Part shown: piece after piece, positions 7,041 to 14,714 of the stretch | Numbering within the stretch: the stretch's first letter is position 1 | How the letters are laid out: every line of letters starts with the position of its first letter | Assembly (NCBI GenBank): GCA_044508625.1 | Contig: JBIQHJ010000001.1 | Location: 124,001 to 188,000 of the forward strand | DNA: 64,000 nt | Direction of reading: 5' to 3' | Source of the DNA: Castellaniella sp044508625 | Lineage (GTDB): Bacteria; Pseudomonadota; Gammaproteobacteria; Burkholderiales; Burkholderiaceae_B | Made by a program: the position numbers and the translations under genes | The notes under the pieces: generated by a model | Database searches by the model: none | Told to the model about the DNA's origin: nothing | What the model saw: only the letters and a program-made list of their open reading frames with translations

Positions 7041-8807
7041 ATGCTCGATTCCCTCGCACAGCTTCCCGAGAGCCTCACCGTTCCTCGTACAGACGCTGTT
7101 TACAATTGCCACGCCTATCTCACGAAGATCCCCATCGGGGCGGTCCTGCCGTTCATTGAGGCGTTCACCAAACCTGGCGATATCGTGCTGGACTTCTTCG
7201 CGGGCTCGGGCATGACCGGACTCGCAGCGGCACGTGCCGGACGACGTGCGGAACTGAGCGACATCTCCGAGCTTGGCAAGCACATCGCGACCGGCTACCT
7301 CACGCGAGTCGATTCGCGTCTCCTGCAAGAAACTGCCGACAACGTTCTGGCTGCCGCTCGAAAAAGACTGGGTGATTTTTATCAAACAGAGCGGGCATCC
7401 GATATGGCTCCGGTTGAAATGGTCCGCACGGTCTGGTCGTTTACCTACCGTTGTCCGCAATGTTCAACGCCCCTTGTTTTTTTTGAGCACGTATCGCCAA
7501 CCGGTGGGCCTCCCCAGTCCTGTCCTGCTTGCAAGCATGCGTTTGTCAAGCGGCGCTGGACGCGCGATACCGACGTTCCCGTGCAGGTGGTCGTCAATGG
7601 GGAAAACCGCCGGCTCACTGAGCAGGCCGTGAGCGACCTGGACCGTGAGCGCATTCAGGCTGCGATACAGGATCCTCGCCAAGCCAGGATTCCGTCGTTG
7701 CCGATCAGCGAGCAACGTGAGATGTTTAGCCGTTCAGGGCTTGGCAAAGCAGGTTTGACCGAGACCAAGGCTTTCTTCTCGGCGCGGAACGCCATCGCGC
7801 TCTACGAGCTATGGACGGCCATCAACGAGGTTGCCAATGTCAGGGTGAAGCAAAAGCTGCGTTTCTGCTTCACCGCGATCCTTGCTCGCGCCTCCCGACG
7901 TTATCAGTGGAGCCCAAAGCGTCCCCTTAACGCTCAGAACCAGACTTACTACATATCTCCTGTCTACTACGAGTGGAATGTCTTCGAGCTCTTTCAGCGA
8001 AAAGTTGACGCATCCGTCCGCGCTGATGAGGAGTTGTATCGTACGCGAGATTTGTTCGATGGCGGTTCCGGTGAGCCTGCCGTCCGATACACCATTACAT
8101 CCGCATCGGACCTCTCTTACCTCGAGGCTGAGTCGATCGACTACGTCTACACTGATCCACCGTTCGGATCGAACATTTTCTACAGTGACATGAACCTTTT
8201 CCATGAGGCATGGCTTGGGGCAGTGACCGATCCTACGAACGAAGCAGTAGTACATACGACTGGCAAGCGCAAAGCCGGATCGGCGGAGCGCTATGAGGCA
8301 TTGTTGACTGCGGCTTTCTCTGAGAGTTTTCGGGTTCTTCGCTCAGGCGGCTACATGTCTGTCGTCTTCGGCAGCAGCAGTGGCAGTGTGTGGGGCATGG
8401 TCCAGCGAGCGCTGCGCGAATCCGGTTTTGATCCAGTTCCAGTTCACGTTTCGGTTCTGGATAAAGGACAGCGTTCCGTAAAGGGACTCGCCTCCGGCTC
8501 CGAAAGCGTCGTGACGGTCGATCTGGTGATGACAGTGCGTAAGCCGGGGAGGGGCGAGGACCTTCCCGATGTTTGTTTGGTTTCGACCGACACACCATCG
8601 ACGCTGATCGCCGAGGCAATCGCATCGCTGAGTCTCGATGCTCGCAACCCTAGCCACGTCTATGCCCGCGTTCTGCGGAAGGCGATCCAGCTTCACCTGC
8701 CGCTGGATGGGTTTCACCTGAGTGACGTGCTCATCGCTCTGCGTGAGGCTGGCTACTCCGTGGACGCCAAGACGGGCCTGCTTATCGGGCAGCGGAAGGC
8801 GGCCTAA
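7041..8807 (+). CDS. DNA N4-/N6-methyltransferase with zinc ribbon
   Basis: A 588-residue SAM-dependent amino-methyltransferase acting on DNA. Motif I is DFFAGSGMTG (residues 51-60, SAM binding). Motif IV is TDPPFGSNIFYSD (371-383), the DPPF form of the (D/N/S)PP(Y/F) catalytic loop. Between them lies a four-cysteine zinc ribbon, C138-x2-C141-x19-C161-x2-C164. The order motif I, recognition region, motif IV resembles alpha-class enzymes. It probably methylates the site cut by the neighbouring PD-(D/E)XK/HEAT protein, protecting the host. The ATG at 7041 lies just after the tandem operator. It is divergent from the regulator and nuclease genes and shares their lower GC. The target sequence cannot be predicted. 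Confidence 0.9.
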   Translation: MLDSLAQLPESLTVPRTDAVYNCHAYLTKIPIGAVLPFIEAFTKPGDIVLDFFAGSGMTGLAAARAGRRAELSDISELGKHIATGYLTRVDSRLLQETADNVLAAARKRLGDFYQTERASDMAPVEMVRTVWSFTYRCPQCSTPLVFFEHVSPTGGPPQSCPACKHAFVKRRWTRDTDVPVQVVVNGENRRLTEQAVSDLDRERIQAAIQDPRQARIPSLPISEQREMFSRSGLGKAGLTETKAFFSARNAIALYELWTAINEVANVRVKQKLRFCFTAILARASRRYQWSPKRPLNAQNQTYYISPVYYEWNVFELFQRKVDASVRADEELYRTRDLFDGGSGEPAVRYTITSASDLSYLEAESIDYVYTDPPFGSNIFYSDMNLFHEAWLGAVTDPTNEAVVHTTGKRKAGSAERYEALLTAAFSESFRVLRSGGYMSVVFGSSSGSVWGMVQRALRESGFDPVPVHVSVLDKGQRSVKGLASGSESVVTVDLVMTVRKPGRGEDLPDVCLVSTDTPSTLIAEAIASLSLDARNPSHVYARVLRKAIQLHLPLDGFHLSDVLIALREAGYSVDAKTGLLIGQRKAA

Positions 8808-8900
8808 CCGCTTCCCACCATGCCCGCACACGCCCAGCCCCATGCCCGCCGGCGTCTCCCGCTAGAATATCCGCTTCTTCCTTTCTTACGGGACCGCGAC

Positions 8901-9095
8901 ATGCGCCTCATCATTGCCCTGCTGCTGCCCTGGCTGGCGTTCTTCACCATCGGCCGGCCTTTTTCGGGGATCATCTGTCTGATCCTGCAAGTGACGCTGA
9001 TCGGCTGGATCCCCGCGGCGATCTGGGCCGTCTATGCGCTCAGCCAGTACGACACCGACAAGAAGATCGAAAGGGCGATGGGCGGGCGGTCCTGA
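8901..9095 (+). CDS. YqaE/Pmp3-family small membrane protein
   Basis: A 64-residue protein with two hydrophobic segments (residues 2-20 and about 24-50) and a short polar tail. The motif GRPFSGIICLILQVTLIGWI matches the Pmp3/UPF0057 family, whose members affect membrane potential and are induced by salt or other stress in many organisms. I used the ATG at 8901 rather than an upstream ATG at 8820 because the added N-terminus is Pro/Arg-rich and unlike the family. It opens a group of four small stress-type genes and is convergent with the next. Confidence 0.85.
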   Translation: MRLIIALLLPWLAFFTIGRPFSGIICLILQVTLIGWIPAAIWAVYALSQYDTDKKIERAMGGRS

Positions 9096-9130
9096 TTCCC
9101 GCCTCGCCAAGCCGCGGGCGTTCACATGCT

Positions 9131-9146
9131 GCGGCCCGAAGGCCGC
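9131..9146 (-). terminator. UUCG-loop hairpin terminator
   Basis: GCGGCC-CGAA-GGCCGC forms a 6-bp GC stem; read on the minus strand its loop is TTCG, the extra-stable tetraloop. It lies 16 bases past the stop of the minus-strand BON gene and 35 bases past the plus-strand Pmp3 gene, so it may serve both. There is no T run, so it may be only partly rho-independent. Confidence 0.5.
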
Positions 9147-9162
9147 GGGCCTCATTCGGCAG

Positions 9163-9594
9163 TCACTGCCCGCCGCCCGCCGCGGGCGCGGCCGGTCCCG
9201 AGGGGGCCATGCCGCCGGACGGGGCGTTGGGCTGCATCGACGGCGCCGGCTTGTTCTTGGCCGGGTCCACGGTGATGTGGTTCTCGACCTGCTTGATGCC
9301 TTCGACGCCGCGCGCCACGGTGGTCGCGTGGTCCGCTTCGGCATCGGTGCCCACGCTGCCGCTCAGGGTGACGACCCCATTGCTGGTCTCGACGGAGATG
9401 TCGAGGACGCTCAGGTCCTTGTCGGCCATGATGGCGGCCTTGACCTTGGTGGTCAGGGCCGCGTCGGCCACGTAGTCGCCCACGGACTGCCGCTCCTGGC
9501 CCGCGTCGGCGTCGGCGCCGGCGGCGAAGGCCATGGGCGCGAAGACGATGCCCGCCCCCAGCGAGGCGGCGATGATCACTTTGCGAAATTCCAT
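9163..9594 (-). CDS. Exported BON-domain protein (OsmY-like)
   Basis: A 143-residue protein with an N-terminal signal peptide (hydrophobic residues about 6-24, cleavage likely after AFA). It has one BON domain (about residues 38-112: TTKVKAAIMADKDLSVLDIS, then N-G-V-V-T-L-S-G-S-V) and a Pro/Gly/Ala-rich tail. BON proteins of the OsmY type are periplasmic and bind phospholipid surfaces under osmotic or envelope stress. It lies 61 bases downstream of the DUF1328 gene on the same strand and probably belongs to one stress transcript with it and the CsbD gene. Confidence 0.88.
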   Translation of the reverse strand: MEFRKVIIAASLGAGIVFAPMAFAAGADADAGQERQSVGDYVADAALTTKVKAAIMADKDLSVLDISVETSNGVVTLSGSVGTDAEADHATTVARGVEGIKQVENHITVDPAKNKPAPSMQPNAPSGGMAPSGPAAPAAGGGQ

Positions 9595-9655
9595 TTCAAT
9601 GCTCCTGGTCCATTACGGTTCGGGGGAAGGGGCGCCTCGGCGGCCGCCCCGGCCC

Positions 9656-9817
9656 CTATCTGCGAAATATCCCGCCCAGGATGGACAGCAACGCCAGCGC
9701 CAGGAAAACGAAGAACAGGATCTTGGCGATGCTCGCGGCGCCGGCGGCGATGCCGCCGAAGCCCAGGATCGCCGCGATGATGGCGATGACGAAGAAAACC
9801 ACTGCGTAGTGCAACAT
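9656..9817 (-). CDS. DUF1328 (YtjA-type) small membrane protein
   Basis: A 53-residue, almost wholly hydrophobic protein with two membrane helices. MLHYAVVFFVIAIIAAILGF followed by G-G-I-A-A-G-A-A-S-I-A-K-I-L-F is the DUF1328 pattern. The role is unknown; members occur beside CsbD and BON genes in many proteobacteria. I used the ATG at 9817, with GGAGAAG shortly upstream on the coding strand. A longer frame upstream is a shadow of the CsbD gene. Confidence 0.85.
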   Translation of the reverse strand: MLHYAVVFFVIAIIAAILGFGGIAAGAASIAKILFFVFLALALLSILGGIFRR

Positions 9818-9843
9818 GTCGGCTTCTCCCGGTGGCGGATGAT

Positions 9844-10044
9844 TCACGGATTGCTGTCGAAGAAGTCCCGGACCTCTTTCTGCGCCTGTTCCCTGGTCTT
9901 GCCGTAACGCTCCTGCACCAGGCCGGCCAGGCGCTCGGCGTTGCCTTCCGTGCGTGCGAGCTCGTCGTCGCTGATCTCTCCCCATACCGCCTTGGCCTTT
10001 CCGGCCAGTTGCTTCCACTTGCCTGCGATGATGTCGTTGTTCAT
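9844..10044 (-). CDS. CsbD-family stress protein
   Basis: A 66-residue soluble, charged protein: MNNDIIAGKWKQLAGKAKAV, then W-G-E-I-S-D-D-E-L and a C-terminal Y-G-K-T-R-E-Q-A segment, the CsbD signature. Family members are induced by general stress (sigma-B in Bacillus) with no known activity. It appears to be the first gene of a short minus-strand unit with DUF1328 and BON. AGAGAGG precedes its ATG. Confidence 0.9.
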   Translation of the reverse strand: MNNDIIAGKWKQLAGKAKAVWGEISDDELARTEGNAERLAGLVQERYGKTREQAQKEVRDFFDSNP

Positions 10045-10324
10045 GGTGGCCTCTCTTTCAGTATGCCGGCGACGGCCGACGCACGGCCGGCGCGCTTCGC
10101 GGCGATGGCCGATACGGATTCGGATCGGCTGGATTCAACGTAAGGTTTCGGGCGAGCGCTGTCAAAGCGAGCCATGAAAGAATGTAACGGCGCGCGGCGG
10201 GAAAAACGGGGCCGTTCGCGACGGGAAAAGGCGCCGCCCGCCCGAAGGGAGGACGTTACATTTCAGAGATGTTTTGTCCGCCTTTGAGCGGGGAGGGTAA
10301 CGAGATTTTCTGGGGGGCGGCCCC
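10045..10324. other. Intergenic region with spaced inverted repeat
   Basis: About 280 bases without a gene, upstream of the stress unit and downstream of the IclR gene. It contains a 9-base inverted repeat, AATGTAACG (10181-10189) and CGTTACATT (10254-10262), 64 bases apart. This is too far for a terminator but suitable for a dimeric regulator or two opposed promoter elements. No RNA gene was recognised. Confidence 0.4.
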
Positions 10325-11137
10325 TTATCGGGCGGCGGCTTCCTCGGGCACGAACCCGATGTGCCGGGAAATCGAATTCGCCGTCTGGATCACGAGTTCG
10401 GACAGTTGCGCCGTCCGGCTCTCGGTGATCCGCTCGGCCGAGCCGGTGACGCTGACGGCGGCGAACACACGGCCGGTCGCGTTGCGGATCGGCGCGGCGA
10501 TGCATCGCACCCAGATCTGGTGTTCCGCGTTGTCTATGGCGTAGCCGCGCTCGCGGGTGCGCTTGAGGTCCTCGTACAGCGCCTCCGGCGTGGTCAGGGT
10601 ATTGGTGGTGTACGCGCGCATGCCGGCGGCGAGCGTGCGTTCGATGACCGCCTGCGGCTGGAAGGCGAGGATCGCCTTGCCCACGCCGGTGCAGTAGGCG
10701 GGGCTGGATTCCGTGCCCACGAGGTCGCGCGGCGACGCGCGCTCTTGGGGCTCCTCGCGCTCGACCACGACCACGCCATGCCCGTCGAATACGCCCAGGT
10801 GGACGGATTCACCGATGAGCCTCGAGAGCCGGTCCATGAAGGGCTTGGCTTCGCGGATCAGGTCGAGATTGGCCAGCGCGAGGCTGCCCAGCTCGAACAG
10901 GCGTATGCCGAGGCCGTAGTGGCCGGTCCTCGCCTCCTGCCGGATAAAGCCGATTTCCCGCAGGGCCGCCAGCATGCGGTGCGTGGTCGCCCGCGGCAGG
11001 CCGGCTTTCTGCGCGATCTGGGCGAGGCTCAGCTCGCGATCGACGGTGGAGAAGGCGCCGAGGATGTCCATCATCCTTTCGAAGGCCTGTATCCGGCTTT
11101 TCGGGTCCGTCACGGGTGCGATTTGGGGCTCGGTCAT
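10325..11137 (-). CDS. IclR-family transcriptional regulator
   Basis: A 270-residue regulator. An N-terminal winged helix (about 15-75, with LSLAQIAQKAGLPRATTHRM) is followed by the IclR effector domain (about 85-260; typical C-terminal R-C-I-A-A-P-I-R-N and A-V-S-V-T-G). It is divergent from the aldolase-kinase-Liv operon with 160 bases between, and almost certainly controls it, responding to the imported substrate or an intermediate. A strong inverted repeat at 11186-11209 is the likely operator. The length is normal for the family. Confidence 0.92.
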   Translation of the reverse strand: MTEPQIAPVTDPKSRIQAFERMMDILGAFSTVDRELSLAQIAQKAGLPRATTHRMLAALREIGFIRQEARTGHYGLGIRLFELGSLALANLDLIREAKPFMDRLSRLIGESVHLGVFDGHGVVVVEREEPQERASPRDLVGTESSPAYCTGVGKAILAFQPQAVIERTLAAGMRAYTTNTLTTPEALYEDLKRTRERGYAIDNAEHQIWVRCIAAPIRNATGRVFAAVSVTGSAERITESRTAQLSELVIQTANSISRHIGFVPEEAAAR

Positions 11138-11185
11138 TTCGCGGCTTGTCAGGTTGAAAACAGTATTGTACCAATCCCGGAATCC

Positions 11186-11209
11186 GGAATAACAATCCAG
11201 GGTTATTCC
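11186..11209. promoter_or_regulatory. Putative IclR operator
   Basis: GGAATAAC-N8-GTTATTCC is a perfect inverted repeat in the gap between the IclR gene and the aldolase gene. Further GGAAT/ATTCC half-sites flank it (around 11175-11183 and 11265-11277), suggesting several bound dimers. IclR regulators often repress both divergent genes from such sites. Confidence 0.5.
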
Positions 11210-11297
11210 CTATTCGTGGAGGGGCGTTCTTGCGACAGAATATGGAATCATATATCGGATACCGGAATTCCATTCCAATTGTCTCAAAGGACTTGCA

Positions 11298-12206
11298 GTG
11301 AACACACCCTCCGCTCCCTCCTTGCGCCACACTTTGACCGGGGTCCTGCCGCCGATCACCACGCCTTTCGATGCCCAGGGCAATTTCGTGAAGGGTGGGC
11401 TCAAGGAGCAGATCGATTTCGTGATCGAGGCGGGTTCGCGTGCCGTGGTCGCGGGTGGCAGCACGGGCGAGGGCCACACCTTGACGGTGCCCGAGTACGA
11501 GACCGTCATGCGCGAGGCGCACGACGCGACGGCGGGACGGGTGCCGTTCGTCGCCGGCCTGATCGTCCAGAGCACGCGGGATGCGATCAACCGCGCAAAC
11601 AGCCTGCGGGGCATGAACGTCGCCGCCCTGCAGGTGACGCCGGTGCACTATCTGTTCAAGCCGGACGCCGAGGCGACGATCGAGCATTTCCGCGCGATCC
11701 ACGCCGCGACGAATATCCCGATCCTCATCTACAACGTCATTCCCTGGAACTACCTCGGCGTGGATCTCATGCTGCGCATCATGGACGAGGTGCCCGGCGT
11801 GGTCGGCATGAAGCAAAGCGGCGGCGACCTGAAGTCGATCTCCGACCTGTTGATGCTCGGCAAGCCCGAAAGCCTGGTCGTGTCCGGCGTCGATGCCTTG
11901 CTGTATCCCGGCTTCTGCCTGGGCATGCACGGGGCGGTGACCGCGCTGACCAGCGCCGTGCCGGCCGCGGTCGTCCGGCTGCATGCGGCCGTGCAGGCCA
12001 ACGACCATGCCACGGCGCGCGAGCTGCATTTCAAGCTCAATACGCTGTGGAACACGTTCAGCCACGACAATCTGCCGGCCTGCGTCAAGTATGCGCAACA
12101 CCTGCAGGGGGTGTCGCTGTTCCAGCCCCGCGCGCCGATGATGCGCGTGTCGGAGGCGCAAAAGGCGGCCATCGCCCGGGCATTGCAGCCCTTGCGGGAC
12201 GTCTGA
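11298..12206 (+). CDS. DapA-superfamily aldolase/lyase
   Basis: A 302-residue TIM-barrel enzyme of the dihydrodipicolinate synthase/N-acetylneuraminate lyase family. Family marks are GGSTGEGHTL (53-62), Tyr145 in ILIYNV and the Schiff-base Lys172 in VGMKQSG. Such enzymes cleave or form 2-keto acids. Here the operon partners (DhaK/DhaL-like kinase and a Liv importer) argue against lysine biosynthesis and for breakdown of an imported acid to pyruvate plus an aldehyde or ketone. Start GTG at 11298 after AAAGGA. First gene of a seven-gene operon. The exact substrate is unknown. Confidence 0.88.
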   Translation: MNTPSAPSLRHTLTGVLPPITTPFDAQGNFVKGGLKEQIDFVIEAGSRAVVAGGSTGEGHTLTVPEYETVMREAHDATAGRVPFVAGLIVQSTRDAINRANSLRGMNVAALQVTPVHYLFKPDAEATIEHFRAIHAATNIPILIYNVIPWNYLGVDLMLRIMDEVPGVVGMKQSGGDLKSISDLLMLGKPESLVVSGVDALLYPGFCLGMHGAVTALTSAVPAAVVRLHAAVQANDHATARELHFKLNTLWNTFSHDNLPACVKYAQHLQGVSLFQPRAPMMRVSEAQKAAIARALQPLRDV

Positions 12207-12217
12207 GGGGGATTGCC

Positions 12218-13216
12218 GTGAAAAAGCTCTTGAACGCGCCAGGCGCCTACGTCGATGAGATGCTCGAAGGGCTTTGCGCCGCCCATGCCGGCAGCTACCG
12301 CCTGCTGGGCGAGGGCAGGCGCGTGCTGGCGCGCCGCGACGGCGCGGTCGAGGGCAAGGTGGGCATCGTCACCGGCGGGGGATCGGGCCACCTGCCGGTC
12401 TTTCTGGGCTATGTGGGCGAGGGCTTGCTGGACGCCTGCGCGGTGGGCGATGTGTTTGCCGGTCCGCGCGTCGCTGACTGCGAGCTCGCGCTGCGGGCCG
12501 CGGACGGCGGGGAGGGGGTGCTGGCACTGTACGGCAATTATGGCGGCGACCGCATGAATTTCGACATGGCCCAGGAACTGCTGGAGCTCGAAGGACTGCA
12601 GGTGATGTCGCTGCGCGTGGCCGACGACGTGGCGAGCGCGCCGCCGGCCGAGCGCGGCAAGCGCCGCGGGGTTGCGGGACTGGTCTATGCCTACAAGGTC
12701 GCCGGCGCGCGCGCGGCGGCCGGCGGCTCTCTGGCCGAAGTCCATGCGGCCGCGGAAAAGGCGGCCCTGGCATGCCGTTCGATCGGTGTCGCCCTGACGC
12801 CCTGCACGGTACCCGAGTCGGGCAAGCCGACCTTCGAAATCGGCGAGGACGAGGTCGAGTTCGGCATGGGGATCCACGGCGAGCCCGGCATCTGGCGCGG
12901 TGCGCTCAAGACCGCCGACGAGCTGGTCGACGAGATGCTGGAACACCTGCTGCCCGAGCTGGACGCCGCGCGCGGTGATCGCGTGGCCGTGTTGCTCAAC
13001 AGCCTGGGGGCGACGCCCGCGGAGGAACTCTACATCATGTACCGGCGCGTGGCCCAGGTGCTCGCCGGCAAGGGAATCGAGCCGGCGCTGCCCTGGGTGG
13101 GCCGCTATGCGACGTCCATGGAGATGGCCGGGGCCTCGATCACCCTCATGCGCCTGGATGGCGAGCTCGAGGCATTGCTGCGCGCGCCCGCGCGCAGTCC
13201 TTTCTGGGGCGCCTGA
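12218..13216 (+). CDS. DhaK-like dihydroxyacetone/sugar kinase subunit
   Basis: A 332-residue DhaK-family subunit. It starts KKLLNAPGAYVDEMLEG, has GIVTGGGSGHLPVFLGYVG near residue 50, and GMGIHGEPGI near 218, whose His forms the covalent hemiaminal with dihydroxyacetone-type substrates. It provides substrate binding; DhaL next door supplies ATP. No DhaM/PTS subunit is seen in the operon, so the pair most likely uses ATP directly. Related two-subunit kinases act on dihydroxyacetone, erythrulose or similar ketoses. Start GTG at 12218, 11 bases after the aldolase gene. Confidence 0.9.
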   Translation: MKKLLNAPGAYVDEMLEGLCAAHAGSYRLLGEGRRVLARRDGAVEGKVGIVTGGGSGHLPVFLGYVGEGLLDACAVGDVFAGPRVADCELALRAADGGEGVLALYGNYGGDRMNFDMAQELLELEGLQVMSLRVADDVASAPPAERGKRRGVAGLVYAYKVAGARAAAGGSLAEVHAAAEKAALACRSIGVALTPCTVPESGKPTFEIGEDEVEFGMGIHGEPGIWRGALKTADELVDEMLEHLLPELDAARGDRVAVLLNSLGATPAEELYIMYRRVAQVLAGKGIEPALPWVGRYATSMEMAGASITLMRLDGELEALLRAPARSPFWGA

Positions 13217-13217
13217 A

Positions 13218-13835
13218 ATGGATGCGAGGGACCTGAAGGCGGGTCTGGCGCGTTGGGCCGAGGCGATGATGGCCGCCAAGGACGAGCTGAACGAACTGGA
13301 TGGCCGCCTGGGGGACGGGGACCTGGGCGCGACGCTGGACAAGTGCGCCCGCAACGTCGAGGCGGGGCTGGCGGGGATGCCGGATTCGCTGGAACAGGTC
13401 TTCCGCTCGAGCGCGCAGGCTTGCGCCCGCGCCTCGGGCTCGAGCTTCGGCACGCTGCTCGCGGTGGCGTTCCTGGATGCCGCCAGGCGGGCGGCGCCCC
13501 TTCGGGCGCTGGAGGTCGCCGATGTCGCCGAGCTGCTGTCGGGCACGGTGCAGGCGCTCTCCTCGCGGGGCGGGGCGAGCCTCGGGGACAAGACCATGCT
13601 CGATTCGATCCAGGCGATCGCCGACGCCTTGCGGGGCCTGGACGATGAAGGACAGGCGGCGCGCGCGGCATGCGCCGCGGCCGCGCGGGCGCTCGACGAG
13701 TTCCGGGAAAAGCCGAGCCGGACCGGGCGGGCGCGCATGTTCTCGGAGAAATCCGTCGGCATGGACGATCCCGGAATGGTGGCGATCCTGAGGATGGCGG
13801 AAAGCCTGCCGGCCAGCGGAGGCGCGACGTGCTAG
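13218..13835 (+). CDS. DhaL-like kinase subunit
   Basis: A 205-residue all-helical ATP-binding subunit partnering the upstream DhaK-like protein. The metal-binding Asp set is present in LDGRLGDGDLGATL (D-x4-D-x-D). The residue after the last Asp is Leu rather than the usual His of GDGDHG. A later SGSSFGTLLAVAFL and GGASLGDKTMLDSI match the DhaL Ser/Gly nucleotide loops. It begins one base after the DhaK stop and overlaps the livH start by 7 bases, so translation is coupled across the operon. Confidence 0.88.
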   Translation: MDARDLKAGLARWAEAMMAAKDELNELDGRLGDGDLGATLDKCARNVEAGLAGMPDSLEQVFRSSAQACARASGSSFGTLLAVAFLDAARRAAPLRALEVADVAELLSGTVQALSSRGGASLGDKTMLDSIQAIADALRGLDDEGQAARAACAAAARALDEFREKPSRTGRARMFSEKSVGMDDPGMVAILRMAESLPASGGATC

Positions 13836-14701
13836 GACAAATCATCATCAGCGGCCTGGCGATGGGCGCGATCTATGCCTTGGTCGCGATCGGCTACGCC
13901 TTCGTATGGAACACGATGGCCATCGTGAACTTCGCCGCGGGCGAGTTCGTGACGTTCGCCGCCTATATCTTCGTGGCGACCTTCATCACCGCGCTGGGCT
14001 TTCCCTTCGTCGTCGCGGTCCTGGCCTCCGCGGTCCTCATGGCCTTGCTGGGCGCGGTGTTCACGCGCGTGGTGTTCGCCCGCCTGCAGAACCAGAGGCC
14101 GCTGGTCGCGATCATCTCGACCGTCGCGGTCGGCATCTTCCTCAAGGAAATGGCCCGCATCCTCTATGGCCCGGAACCGCTGATGTATGCCGGCCCGCTG
14201 GGCACCGCGAGCTTCACGGTCATGGGCGTCGCCATCGAGTGGCAGCACGTCCTGATCCTGGGCGTGGTGCTGGTGCTGACCCTGCTGCAGACCGTGGCGC
14301 TCAAGAAGACCCTGGCGGGCAAGATCATGCGCGCGGTGGCGATCGACCGCGATACGGCGGTGCTGATGGGCATTCCCGTGCAAAAAGTCCTCGCCGGCGC
14401 GTTCGCCTATGCCAGCGTGCTTTCCGCCCTGGCGGGCATCCTGCTCGCGCCCCTGTTCTTCGTCACGACCGAGATGGGATCCCTGGTCGGGCTGAAGGCC
14501 TTCATCGCGATGATCATCGGCGGCTTCGGCAGCATACCGGGGGCGATCCTGGGCGGCCTGATCCTGGGCGTCGGGGAAAACCTCGGCGCCTACATGATCT
14601 CGGCGACCTACAAGGACGCCATCGCCTTCGTCTTCCTGCTGATTTTCCTGGTCATTCGTCCCGAGGGCATCCTGCCCGAGCGCACGGCGGATCGTGCCTG
14701 A
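13829..14701 (+). CDS. LivH-type ABC permease
   Basis: A 290-residue inner-membrane permease with about eight helices, of the branched-chain amino-acid (HAAT) type. The start LGQIIISGLAMGAIYALVA and GGFGSIPGAILGGLILGVGE (near 228) are LivH hallmarks. GTG 13829 overlaps the dhaL stop by 7 bases. HAAT importers also carry carboxylates and other compounds; the operon context suggests a hydroxy or keto acid rather than leucine. Confidence 0.93.
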   Translation: MLGQIIISGLAMGAIYALVAIGYAFVWNTMAIVNFAAGEFVTFAAYIFVATFITALGFPFVVAVLASAVLMALLGAVFTRVVFARLQNQRPLVAIISTVAVGIFLKEMARILYGPEPLMYAGPLGTASFTVMGVAIEWQHVLILGVVLVLTLLQTVALKKTLAGKIMRAVAIDRDTAVLMGIPVQKVLAGAFAYASVLSALAGILLAPLFFVTTEMGSLVGLKAFIAMIIGGFGSIPGAILGGLILGVGENLGAYMISATYKDAIAFVFLLIFLVIRPEGILPERTADRA

Positions 14702-14714
14702 GCCGAGGACACCG

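Noticed and set aside
10361..12217. Forward open frame running from inside the IclR gene to the DhaK start
   Set aside because: The part before 12218 is antisense to IclR and out of frame with the aldolase; DhaK similarity begins only at GTG 12218.
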